The translations under genes and the position numbers were made by a program. Under the pieces are notes generated by a model that saw nothing but the letters and a program-made list of their open reading frames with translations, searched no databases and had not been told where the DNA came from. This document shows positions 6,606-13,284 of a DNA stretch of 13,838 nt, piece after piece. Position 1 is the stretch's first letter. Each line of letters starts with the position of its first letter. Source of the stretch: Methanobacteriota archaeon (GTDB lineage: Archaea > Thermoplasmatota > Poseidoniia > Poseidoniales > Thalassarchaeaceae); assembly GCA_002712645.1 (NCBI GenBank), contig PAUH01000024.1:51923-65760 (forward strand), written 5' to 3'.

Positions 6606-7571
6606 ATGGATCTTGTGATTGTCGGTAGCATCGGATATGACGACATACAGACGCCTAGCGGAAAAGTCAGCAGCCTACTGGGCGGATCAGCGTCATATTC
6701 CGGCCTCTCTGCAGCATTCCATGCCCGTGATATGGGGTTGCAAAGAGTAAGCGTTGGCTTGGTGTCAATTATAGGATCCGATTTTGACGAGAACTCTCGT
6801 CGAAGAATCGTTGATGCGGGTTTGGATATCGAAGGCGTAAAACAATCAGATGGAATGACATTTCGTTGGTCAGGTAGGTACGAGGGTTCAATGGACCATG
6901 CCATAACTGTGTCAACAGAAGTCAATGTTCTTTCAGATTTCAAGCCAATGTTGCCCGAATCTTGGAAAGATCCTCCGATTTTATTCTGCTCCTCTGCGAG
7001 CCCCACTACGCAGATCGCAGTTTTGGATGCTAACCAAGGCTCCAAGATCACTGTATTGGATACCTTTCAACTTTGGATCGATTCAGAATTTTCCGGATTA
7101 AGCGAGGCTCTTCGGAAAGTCGATATTGCCATTTTTAATGAGGACGAGGTCAATGCTATTGGAGACGGCTCAAACTTCCTCGAATCGGGAAGAAACATCA
7201 TGACGGGGCAGAGTCTCGACGGGGGTGAATTGGCTGGTTCGGGCCCCCAATGTCTGATTATCAAGAGGGGCAGTGCAGGATGCGTATGCATTCATAGGGA
7301 CGGTCTCATCATTCTCCCGGCTTACCCCACAGAGTCGGTAGTTGACCCCACTGGCTGTGGCGATGTTTTTGCTGGCGCGTTCTTAGCACAACTCGTTCCC
7401 CATGAAGGAAATCTTTCAGATATCGAATCTATCCGTAGAGCGTTGATACATGCTACAGTAACTGCATCATTCAACATAGAGTCATTTGGATCAGATTCAA
7501 TTTCGACTTTGAAACGTGGAAAGTATCGAGCCAGACTTGATCGTTACCGGAGAATGGCCGGCATCATCTGA
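6606..7571 (+). CDS. PfkB/ribokinase-family carbohydrate or nucleoside kinase
   Basis: The 321-residue protein has the typical length of the PfkB family. The N-terminal strand MDLVIVGSIGYDDI is followed by the glycine-rich substrate region LGGSASYSG (25-33). The C-terminal signature VDPTGCGDVFAGAF (246-259) includes the catalytic base D253 and anion-hole glycines. NEDE (178-181) and IIKRGSAGC (218-226) are the usual internal blocks. It transfers the ATP gamma-phosphate to a sugar, nucleoside or similar alcohol; the substrate cannot be read from the sequence. The PSGKV...LGGSA opening resembles a subgroup of uncharacterised PfkB kinases. It is the third gene of the run, 4 bp after the biotin carboxylase stop, and its last 8 bp overlap a convergent gene. 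Confidence 0.9.
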   Translation: MDLVIVGSIGYDDIQTPSGKVSSLLGGSASYSGLSAAFHARDMGLQRVSVGLVSIIGSDFDENSRRRIVDAGLDIEGVKQSDGMTFRWSGRYEGSMDHAITVSTEVNVLSDFKPMLPESWKDPPILFCSSASPTTQIAVLDANQGSKITVLDTFQLWIDSEFSGLSEALRKVDIAIFNEDEVNAIGDGSNFLESGRNIMTGQSLDGGELAGSGPQCLIIKRGSAGCVCIHRDGLIILPAYPTESVVDPTGCGDVFAGAFLAQLVPHEGNLSDIESIRRALIHATVTASFNIESFGSDSISTLKRGKYRARLDRYRRMAGII

Positions 7572-8988
7572 GATGCCGTACACCAGGTATCCCAACTTCC
7601 TCTCCGCCGTATGTACTGGGTCTTAACTCGCTGAACCTTGGGAGTAAACCGTCTTCTTCAACAGGCACATCGCCGATTCCGAGCCTTTTCTTCATCACTA
7701 CTTCCCGTAATGCGTTCTGACCACTTGTTTCAGGATGAACACGCGTCGGAGCCCTTCCAAGATTGACCTCGGACTGATGTTGGTGATCAGCACGCAGCCT
7801 CAGTTTCTGTGCAGATCGTAGTCTGGAGTCCTGATCGAAGTCTTCCACCACATCTCCGTGCTTCTTTCGTTCCCTACTCCTGTTTGGAATGGGAACTAGC
7901 ATACGTTCAACCCAACTACGACTGCGGGGCTTATCCGAAGAAACAATTGATGAAATCTTACTACGTCCGGGCCCAATACTCTTCATGGCCTTCTTCGCTC
8001 TAGCCTGCTTTACAATACCAGGACGGCACTCATCTCTGACAGCAGCGTCTGTAGGGTCGGGTAGGACATCGCTACCCATTGTTACAGGTTCATATGATTT
8101 AGCTGCCCGACTGAGCATCATTGAACTCGATGGAGGAAACTCATTAGTGGCAGGAGAAATCTCGCTGCTGCCCCATCCAGTCATAGCTGCTGGCTCACTC
8201 GACACAGCACTCTCGACAGATTCAATGGCGGGGGCAGGATCATCAAACATCCCCCATTGCATCCCTCCATCATCCCCATGATCGTCAAATCCGAAACTCG
8301 CATCAAATGGAAGCGTTGATTCGATCATGGACGAAGATGCTGATGGCGGGGAGCTCACAGGAGCAACTTCCGATCTGCCCTCTGTGCTCGAATAACTCAT
8401 AGCGGGTCTCTGAATTACCACTGGAGACGAATTCCTAATGGGTGGATGATTTGTTTGAATAGGTGCCCCACTGACCATTGAATTTACAATCCGTTCTTCT
8501 TCTTCGTATATCCTCGATTTCCTGATATCACGACGAGCATCGCTGATTGTATCCCCGTGCATGACTCTGTTAAGCATCTGATAAAGATACAGAAGATCGC
8601 TCTGCGAACCAGATATGAGGTGACGCATCCCATTTGAATGATCGATAGCTAAGACTGGAAGTCTGAATGCGGTATAAATCCCAACCGACACGATACCTGC
8701 TGCAATTGCGATATACGAGTATGGTGCTACGAGTATTCTGAATGCCGAGAAGATAAATGCCAACCCAAGTAGGAGCCAAGTGCTGGAGAATTTCTGAATA
8801 TCAGTCTGCCTCAGAACGTCTATCGATCCGAGATCTATCGCAGTCCCCATGCCTCGAGGATCTTCAAATCGTAGCCTACGCTGATCGAGCACGGCTCTGA
8901 AGTGTCTTGATAGCCCGATCAGAGAGAGCTCGTCGAACCATTCCGACTCACTATTCTCTGCTCGAGCCTGTGGCCCGGCTGAGTACAT
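7564..8988 (-). CDS. Two-helix membrane protein with a long disordered cytoplasmic-type tail
   Basis: The 474-residue product has a soluble N-terminal segment (1-67), two closely spaced membrane helices (about 70-88 and 91-108), a short conserved-looking segment to about 145, a charged coil-like stretch (ARRDIRKSRIYEEEERI, 151-167) and then about 300 residues of low complexity. The tail is rich in Ser, Pro, acidic residues and Met, then turns basic (RSRERKKHGD and onward). No catalytic motif is seen. The alternation of strand-like and helical segments around the helices could be a small membrane-anchored PH-like domain, but that is speculative. The ATG at 8988 has no Shine-Dalgarno sequence, but a TATA box at 9014-9021 lies at the distance expected for a leaderless transcript. 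The stop overlaps the convergent kinase gene by 8 bp. Confidence 0.8.
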   Translation of the reverse strand: MYSAGPQARAENSESEWFDELSLIGLSRHFRAVLDQRRLRFEDPRGMGTAIDLGSIDVLRQTDIQKFSSTWLLLGLAFIFSAFRILVAPYSYIAIAAGIVSVGIYTAFRLPVLAIDHSNGMRHLISGSQSDLLYLYQMLNRVMHGDTISDARRDIRKSRIYEEEERIVNSMVSGAPIQTNHPPIRNSSPVVIQRPAMSYSSTEGRSEVAPVSSPPSASSSMIESTLPFDASFGFDDHGDDGGMQWGMFDDPAPAIESVESAVSSEPAAMTGWGSSEISPATNEFPPSSSMMLSRAAKSYEPVTMGSDVLPDPTDAAVRDECRPGIVKQARAKKAMKSIGPGRSKISSIVSSDKPRSRSWVERMLVPIPNRSRERKKHGDVVEDFDQDSRLRSAQKLRLRADHQHQSEVNLGRAPTRVHPETSGQNALREVVMKKRLGIGDVPVEEDGLLPRFSELRPSTYGGEEVGIPGVRHLR

Positions 8989-9013
8989 CCCGGGGGTGCA
9001 TCAGAACTTTCAC

Positions 9014-9021
9014 AATTTATA
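9014..9021 (-). promoter_or_regulatory. TATA box of a probable leaderless promoter
   Basis: The minus strand reads AGTATAAATTG here. The centre of the box is about 29 nt before the ATG at 8988, so transcription would begin within a few bases of the start codon. This agrees with the missing Shine-Dalgarno sequence and means the membrane protein gene can be expressed independently of the EF-Tu-like gene upstream. Confidence 0.55.
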
Positions 9022-9069
9022 CTCTTAGGCTGGAAACGATATCTTAGACCCCTACAAGAGACAATATCA

Positions 9070-10056
9070 TCAGACCGGACGAATATCTGTTATCGCTCCA
9101 ATAATTCTCATCGGCCCCGCATCTAACTGCACTAGGAGAGGCGGTTTTTTCGAAGTTGTCCTCACATCTACAGGCCTGTCCCACACAACTATCATGCTGT
9201 CCTCGCTCACGGATTCCACCCTTCCAACGATGAATTGCAAATCACACGACATGTGGACTACATCTCCAACTTTCAGAACATTTCTTTGGAATACTGAAAT
9301 ATCGACTTTAATCTCACTTTTTTCCATTCGAGTCAGAAGCTTCGATCCAACACTTACGATCTGACTGCCCTTGTCAAGAATATTGTCTTGAACCCCTCTG
9401 AGGGCCACGCCTACGCGATCGCCTGTTACTGCGAAGTCAACATCATCATCCATTACTTGCAGAGAACGCACCACTCCGACATGCCCCCCTGGATAAATTT
9501 CAACAGACTCATGTTTTCGGATTATCCCGGAACGAACATATCCAATTCCAACCAACCCAATCCCCCGTACAACAAAGTGCTGATCAATGGAGACAAGAAA
9601 CTCATCCTCTTCTGCAGCATCAATCCTAACCCTGCTCAGGAGCTCCGATCTAATGTCATGCGGGTCTGGCATGGAATCGTGTATTTTCCACGACTCAAGA
9701 CCGGCTTGATTGCGAATCAATGCCAGCTTCTCTGGATCAATCCAATCACCATCTTTTGGATTGATGATGATGTGCCCATTCTCTATCTTGGATGAAGAGT
9801 ATGCCACCATGGCTTCCCCAATCGCTGCATTGATTTCCCCGACCTCTATTATTCCAGATTCAGAGACATTTAGTGTTGATAGCAGAGGTCGCAGACTCTC
9901 TGGATGTTTCAGGGGCCTGATCATTGAAAGAATCCTTCTTTCCGCCCCTTCTCCTTCTTTGTAAACATATGACTCAACATCCCTTGAATCCGAAATCTTA
10001 CCGAGACTCCGTAGCAGGCTCTCAGTGGCAAGTACAGCCACGTTTAGAACAGGCAT
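9070..10056 (-). CDS. Archaeal EF-Tu/SelB-like translation factor homologue with degenerate G domain
   Basis: Residues 151-240 match domain 2 of the EF-Tu/EF-1A/SelB family: FVVRGIGLVGIGYVRSG (161-177), VEIYPGG, VVRSLQ (196-201) and the TGDRVGVALRGV block (211-222). Residues 245-328 fit the third beta-barrel. The N-terminal 150 residues start like a G domain (MPVLNVAVLA) but lack the P-loop GxxxxGK[ST], the DxxG switch and NKxD. The shorter LGKISDSRDVESY follows the first strand instead. It is therefore predicted not to hydrolyse GTP. The layout agrees with my memory of an archaeal family annotated as EF-Tu/IF-2/RF-3 family GTPase with the same degenerate domain. Its role is unknown; a ribosome- or tRNA-related function is inference. 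An AGAGGTC Shine-Dalgarno sequence lies 8 nt upstream, and it follows the thioesterase gene by 37 bp, probably in one transcript. Confidence 0.8.
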   Translation of the reverse strand: MPVLNVAVLATESLLRSLGKISDSRDVESYVYKEGEGAERRILSMIRPLKHPESLRPLLSTLNVSESGIIEVGEINAAIGEAMVAYSSSKIENGHIIINPKDGDWIDPEKLALIRNQAGLESWKIHDSMPDPHDIRSELLSRVRIDAAEEDEFLVSIDQHFVVRGIGLVGIGYVRSGIIRKHESVEIYPGGHVGVVRSLQVMDDDVDFAVTGDRVGVALRGVQDNILDKGSQIVSVGSKLLTRMEKSEIKVDISVFQRNVLKVGDVVHMSCDLQFIVGRVESVSEDSMIVVWDRPVDVRTTSKKPPLLVQLDAGPMRIIGAITDIRPV

Positions 10057-10093
10057 GAATCAATGACCTCTGGTGATTACTTTGACGGCCGGA

Positions 10094-10555
10094 TCAAGAA
10101 TCCTCGCCCCTCATGCCATCTCTTGCTTGCATTGCCATGTGGTATAGGCGACTCTCCTCTTCGCCACTCGGTGTGAATTGGGGCACCGCCGTAGGTTTCA
10201 TTGAACCGTCCACTGCGACCATGAAAAAGAACCCAGAACAAATCTCTTCAGGATTCCACTCCTTTCGGGAAAGCCTGCAAGACGTGACGTGCACGCCAAT
10301 GGTTCTTGGAGAAGTCCACACTACCCTCGCAATAGTTCTGATTATGTCGCCCTGGTATGCGGGCCTCTTGAATTTCAGAGCATCAACTGAGATGGTGACC
10401 ACGTCCTCGCTGCAAAATTTGCTAGCAGCCATACCTGCGGCGGTATCCATAATGGACATCAGTCGACCACCAAATAGTGTGTTCAGCGCATTGGTGTCGC
10501 CTGGAAATACCTCATTCAGTTGAATGACCGGGTCAGACTTCTCACTCTCATCCAT
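10094..10555 (-). CDS. Hotdog-fold acyl-CoA thioesterase (YciA/BACH type)
   Basis: With the ATG at 10555 the product is 153 residues, the usual length of single-domain hotdog thioesterases. It shows the family pattern DTNALNTLFGGRLMSIMD (20-37), with the probable catalytic D37 and N22, then AAGMAASKF, VVTISVDALKFKRPAYQGD (52-70) and a third strand with TIGVHV. It should hydrolyse acyl-CoA to free acid and CoA as a hexamer or trimer of dimers in the cytosol. The frame extends to an ATG at 10699, but the extra 48 residues precede the family's N-terminus and would overlap the divergent gene, so I chose 10555. No Shine-Dalgarno sequence is seen there. An AAAGGAGGGGGTGA tract at about 10640-10653 might serve a non-AUG start instead. 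It probably leads the minus-strand group. Confidence 0.88.
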   Translation of the reverse strand: MDESEKSDPVIQLNEVFPGDTNALNTLFGGRLMSIMDTAAGMAASKFCSEDVVTISVDALKFKRPAYQGDIIRTIARVVWTSPRTIGVHVTSCRLSRKEWNPEEICSGFFFMVAVDGSMKPTAVPQFTPSGEEESRLYHMAMQARDGMRGEDS

Positions 10556-10663
10556 GTATGGTCTATGCCGGATGCCCCGCTCTCTTGAATCCACCCCGCA
10601 TAATGTGCCAAATGAAACAGATTTGACCGTGGCGTTGATTTCACCCCCTCCTTTCTTGGACTC

Positions 10664-11431
10664 GTGGATCGAGCACACCTTGCATGGGAACCAATTCATT
10701 TATCCGACCCAGATGGTGGCAATTACATCCTCTGGCCACATCTTCCGTGCATCGAATCTCCTGCAGAACTACGACCTACAGGAGATTGGAGCGCAATAGC
10801 GATACTAGCATCTTCGGAGGACATTTGGAGATGGGAACAAGAATCCTCAGAAGATAAGAAAAATCCAGGTGCGCATCTTGCTGCTGCTATGGCTTCCGGG
10901 ACCTCGCTGGGACGTTATTTGGCTGATATCACGACTCTTGATTTGAAGGGAGTATCAATTCCGGATCCCGAACCAATGAGACTTGTAGATTCGTTCCCCT
11001 CTTCAAAGATATTTCCATTAGAGCCTCCAAGCGATGATCCCGAGTGGGCAGATTTGATGGTGGAGCATGCCGATCAAGCCGCTAAAGCCTCTAATTTGAT
11101 CGCCCTTCTTGGCACTGGAAGAAGATGGAGGAAAGTTAGATCGGAAGCGATATCCCAAATAGCCGTGCACCCACATGCAGACTCTGAGATGGGTGCAGCA
11201 GCAGCATCCGCAGCAGCTTGGTGGAGAGAAGAACAGCGTACATGGAAGAATGATTTAGACCTCAAGAGGGATACGCGCCAGATGTCCAGACTCAGAGGCG
11301 CCATGGCCCAGATCAGATCCGATGAACCGGCAAGTACCATCTTAGTCCCTATTCACCAGTCAAGGCTGAAGCGCATCTCGGAGGTGCTTTCTATGTGGCC
11401 CGATGTGGAAACCATGGGTGGAGGGGTCTGA
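10664..11431 (+). CDS. Hypothetical helical protein, first gene of the TBP-like operon
   Basis: The 255-residue product starts at a GTG; the frame is open upstream only to a TGA at 10613 and contains no better start. It is Trp-rich (about nine Trp) and mostly helical by eye. Residues 40-95 contain a DWSAIAILAS strand and an amphipathic helix. A long alpha-helical, Ala- and Arg-rich section runs from 127 to 218, including RRWRKVRS (153-160) and WWREEQRTWKNDLDLKRD (186-203), with coiled-coil potential. It ends in MGGGV. I recognise no family, signal peptide, membrane segment or catalytic motif. Its stop directly abuts the ATG of the TBP-like gene, so the two are cotranslated and may be partners. 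No Shine-Dalgarno sequence precedes the GTG. It diverges from the thioesterase across about 108 bp. Confidence 0.75.
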   Translation: MDRAHLAWEPIHLSDPDGGNYILWPHLPCIESPAELRPTGDWSAIAILASSEDIWRWEQESSEDKKNPGAHLAAAMASGTSLGRYLADITTLDLKGVSIPDPEPMRLVDSFPSSKIFPLEPPSDDPEWADLMVEHADQAAKASNLIALLGTGRRWRKVRSEAISQIAVHPHADSEMGAAAASAAAWWREEQRTWKNDLDLKRDTRQMSRLRGAMAQIRSDEPASTILVPIHQSRLKRISEVLSMWPDVETMGGGV

Positions 11432-11965
11432 ATGAGTGATGTCACTGATCGACTTGAGGTGAGCGTTGAAGATCAAACTTTCAGATTCACTCCCAGGGAC
11501 GTAGTGTCGCGAAGAGAGGCCCTTTCTCTAAAAGGGGCTTCACAGGTGGGCGACGAAGTCGTCTTGGAACGCTCAAATCCTAGAGCTACTTTGGTTTTTG
11601 AACAATCAGGAGGGATACTGGTCCATGGCATAGCCAGACCGGAGGTTGCGAAACTCGTAGCAAGAGAAGCATTACTGCGTCTCGGTTACCAAGAAGAAGG
11701 ACTCATGATGGAATCCGGTCCTATCCTCCTTGGATTCAGAACTGGCCGATCTATCATCTCTAGCGTAGCAATAAGCCGTTTGAATGAGGCATCCATGAAC
11801 AATGACTTGGGCGCAATTGAGATTGCTGCCACTAGATTTGGAGGCACAATCATCCTCTTCCCAAGTGGGCGAGGCTTCGTGTTCGGAATGAACTCCAGAA
11901 GGATTGGCGAATTGGCAATTCATACATATCTGGAGATTCTTGGGGAAGAAGGAGCGCTCGCGTGA
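11432..11965 (+). CDS. Divergent TBP-like protein with two TATA-binding-protein-type repeats
   Basis: The 177-residue length is close to that of archaeal TBP (about 180-190). Two C-terminal repeat halves are visible about 87 residues apart: PRATLVFEQSGGILVHGI (50-67) followed by helix EVAKLVAREALLRLG (71-85), and GGTIILFPSGRGFVFGM (137-153) followed by helix IGELAIHTYLEILG (158-171). Both follow the TBP pattern PK.[AT].LIF.SGK.V.TGA....A, and F56 and F143 occupy the Phe position of that motif. The N-terminal half of each repeat is more divergent, and the usual PGL.YR signature is missing. It could be a TBP paralogue, a TBP-fold protein that has lost TATA binding, or an unrelated protein with convergent pattern. 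GGAGGGG (11420-11426) lies 5 nt before the ATG. It is coupled to the next gene by a 4-bp overlap. Confidence 0.68.
   Translation: MSDVTDRLEVSVEDQTFRFTPRDVVSRREALSLKGASQVGDEVVLERSNPRATLVFEQSGGILVHGIARPEVAKLVAREALLRLGYQEEGLMMESGPILLGFRTGRSIISSVAISRLNEASMNNDLGAIEIAATRFGGTIILFPSGRGFVFGMNSRRIGELAIHTYLEILGEEGALA
11949..11954 (+). promoter_or_regulatory. Shine-Dalgarno sequence that decides a GTG start
   Basis: AAGGAG lies 7 nt before the GTG at 11962, inside the end of the TBP-like gene. The GTGA sequence gives a 4-bp start/stop overlap, so the hydrolase is probably translated by termination-reinitiation. Confidence 0.65.
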
Positions 11966-12861
11966 TACCCCCTGCCAGAGAATGGTCCTGGCAGGGCCCA
12001 ATCGTCGATCATCACATCCATCTGGACAAATCAGGCCAGGGAATTGAGGCAGCCAAGGCCTTCAAGGCCTCTGGAGGAACCTCGATATTATTGGTCCATA
12101 AGCCTGATTTTTCTTCTTTACCTACTGACGGAGAAGGATACAGGGCCGCCTATTCATCCACACTTGAAATGGCCGATTACGTCCGTAAAAAAATCGACAT
12201 AGACGTAGGAGTCATACTCGGCCCACATCCTGTGGCATGGGATCATCAAGTAGATGAGATGGGCATTCAAGCAGCATCAGAGATACATCTCGAGGCAGTC
12301 TCGATTGCGCTTGAACATGTGAACGAACGTGATGCAGTTGGCCTCGGGGAGGTTGGAAGACCACACTATGCTGTTTCAGAAGAGAGGTGGGGATATGCAA
12401 ATGATTTGCTACTCGATGTTTTGAAAATGGCCAAAGAGGATGACTCGGCTGTTCAATTGCACGTCGAAGAGAATGCTGAAGAAACCTGCAGAAGTATTGA
12501 CGAGATAAGATCAAAATCAGGTTTGGACAGAAAAAAGACGGTTCGCCATTACGCCCCAGCAAATCTTTCTGACACATTTAGATCCAAACTTCCCTGTACG
12601 GTCAGCGTGGGCCGTGGAAGTATCGCTCAAATTATTGACTCATGGAACGAGGGAGCCGCCTACTGGGGCATGGAAACTGACTATCTTGACGACCCCAGAC
12701 GCCCTGGTGCTGTTTTGGGCCCACGTACAGTTCCGCGTAGAACTAAGGAGTTTTGTGATGAGTGGATTAGACTGGGCAAAAAGGAACAGACCCTCGATGA
12801 ACTTCTCCATAGGGTAAATCAAGATTGGATCGAGTCAATCTACGACTGGTCCCCGGATTGA
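11962..12861 (+). CDS. Archaeal TatD-type metal-dependent hydrolase (COG1831-like)
   Basis: The 299-residue protein is an amidohydrolase-superfamily TIM barrel. It starts with IVDHHIHLD (14-22), giving the HxH metal pair H18 and H20. Further probable ligands are E130 in GLGEVGRPHY, H167 in QLHVEE, H196 in VRHYAP and D240 in METDYLDDP. The segments EAAKAFKASGGTSILLVHKP and RRPGAVLGPRTVP resemble the archaeal COG1831 branch as I remember it, rather than bacterial TatD DNase. It probably hydrolyses a phosphoester or amide with divalent metal, but the substrate is unknown. A GTG start overlaps the upstream stop by 4 bp and has an AAGGAG site. It closes the three-gene operon, and its last 22 bp overlap a convergent small membrane gene. 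Confidence 0.88.
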   Translation: MIPPAREWSWQGPIVDHHIHLDKSGQGIEAAKAFKASGGTSILLVHKPDFSSLPTDGEGYRAAYSSTLEMADYVRKKIDIDVGVILGPHPVAWDHQVDEMGIQAASEIHLEAVSIALEHVNERDAVGLGEVGRPHYAVSEERWGYANDLLLDVLKMAKEDDSAVQLHVEENAEETCRSIDEIRSKSGLDRKKTVRHYAPANLSDTFRSKLPCTVSVGRGSIAQIIDSWNEGAAYWGMETDYLDDPRRPGAVLGPRTVPRRTKEFCDEWIRLGKKEQTLDELLHRVNQDWIESIYDWSPD

Positions 12862-13061
12862 AACAAACGAAATATGCTTATCCTGGGCATGAATGCAAGA
12901 ACCCCTCCCACACAGAAAAGAATGAGGAAAGACAGTCCAATCAACCAGTCAGGTTGATCCATGTTCCATCCTAGCGCTTCAGTCGCGAGGATAAACAATG
13001 GAGCATTCACAGGCAGGAAAAAAACCATCATCGCGATGCCAATCTTGCGCCTCCACATCAT
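12840..13061 (-). CDS. Small two-helix membrane protein, 73 residues
   Basis: From the ATG at 13061 the product has a basic start (MMWRRK) and two membrane segments at about 5-28 and 38-59, joined by a short acidic loop (NMDQPDW). It ends in a polar tail. The arrangement suggests both termini are cytoplasmic. No family is recognised. The frame continues to an ATG at 13184, but that start would lie inside the tRNA-Gly gene and adds a non-hydrophobic, Arg-rich leader, so it is rejected. No clear Shine-Dalgarno sequence is present, and a second ATG follows immediately (13058). The stop overlaps the TatD-type gene by 22 bp. Confidence 0.62.
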   Translation of the reverse strand: MMWRRKIGIAMMVFFLPVNAPLFILATEALGWNMDQPDWLIGLSFLILFCVGGVLAFMPRISIFRLFQSGDQS

Positions 13062-13124
13062 GCTTCTCAACGCTTCAAGATGTCGTGAGGTGCATAACGA
13101 CGACGGATACACACGACCGAATCG

Positions 13125-13130
13125 ATTTAG
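13125..13130 (+). promoter_or_regulatory. Possible TATA element for the tRNA gene
   Basis: ATTTAG lies 28-33 bp before the tRNA 5' end, in the expected place for an archaeal TATA box, but is a poor sequence match. Confidence 0.25.
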
Positions 13131-13157
13131 TGGAGTATTCTCTCCGACCGGTTCAGA

Positions 13158-13234
13158 GCGCCTGTAGTGAAGTCTGGTTATCACCTGAGGTTTCCAACCT
13201 CATATCCTGGGTTCGAATCCCGGCGGGCGCACCA
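13158..13234 (+). tRNA. tRNA-Gly(TCC) with encoded CCA
   Basis: A full cloverleaf folds. The acceptor GCGCCTG (13158-13164) pairs with CGGGCGC (13224-13230), including one T-G pair. The D stem is GTGA/TCAC (13167-13170, 13181-13184). The anticodon stem TGAGG/CCTCA (13186-13190, 13198-13202) holds the loop TTTCCAA with anticodon TCC at 13193-13195, which reads GGA/GGN glycine codons. The variable loop is 4 nt. The T arm is CTGGG-TTCGAAT-CCCGG (13207-13223). The discriminator is A at 13231, and CCA follows at 13232-13234. There is no intron. Confidence 0.96.
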
Positions 13235-13284
13235 CTCTAGAGCCTGTACTGAAGACTACATACCCCTTATCGACACGGACGTAC

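Noticed and set aside
10556..10699. Extended start of the thioesterase at 10699
   Set aside because: The extra 48 residues lie before the hotdog family's N-terminus and overlap the start of the divergent gene at 10664.
12212..12577. 121-residue minus-strand frame inside the TatD-type hydrolase
   Set aside because: It is antisense to the metal-ligand region of a supported gene and has no family features.
13062..13184. N-terminal extension of the small membrane protein to the ATG at 13184
   Set aside because: The start codon falls inside the tRNA-Gly gene, and the extra leader is polar and Arg-rich; the ATG at 13061 gives a compact two-helix protein.
13158..13284. tRNA-Gly as an attachment site for an integrated element
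   Set aside because: No integrase, no repeat of the tRNA 3' end within the window, and the next gene is an ordinary ABC exporter.
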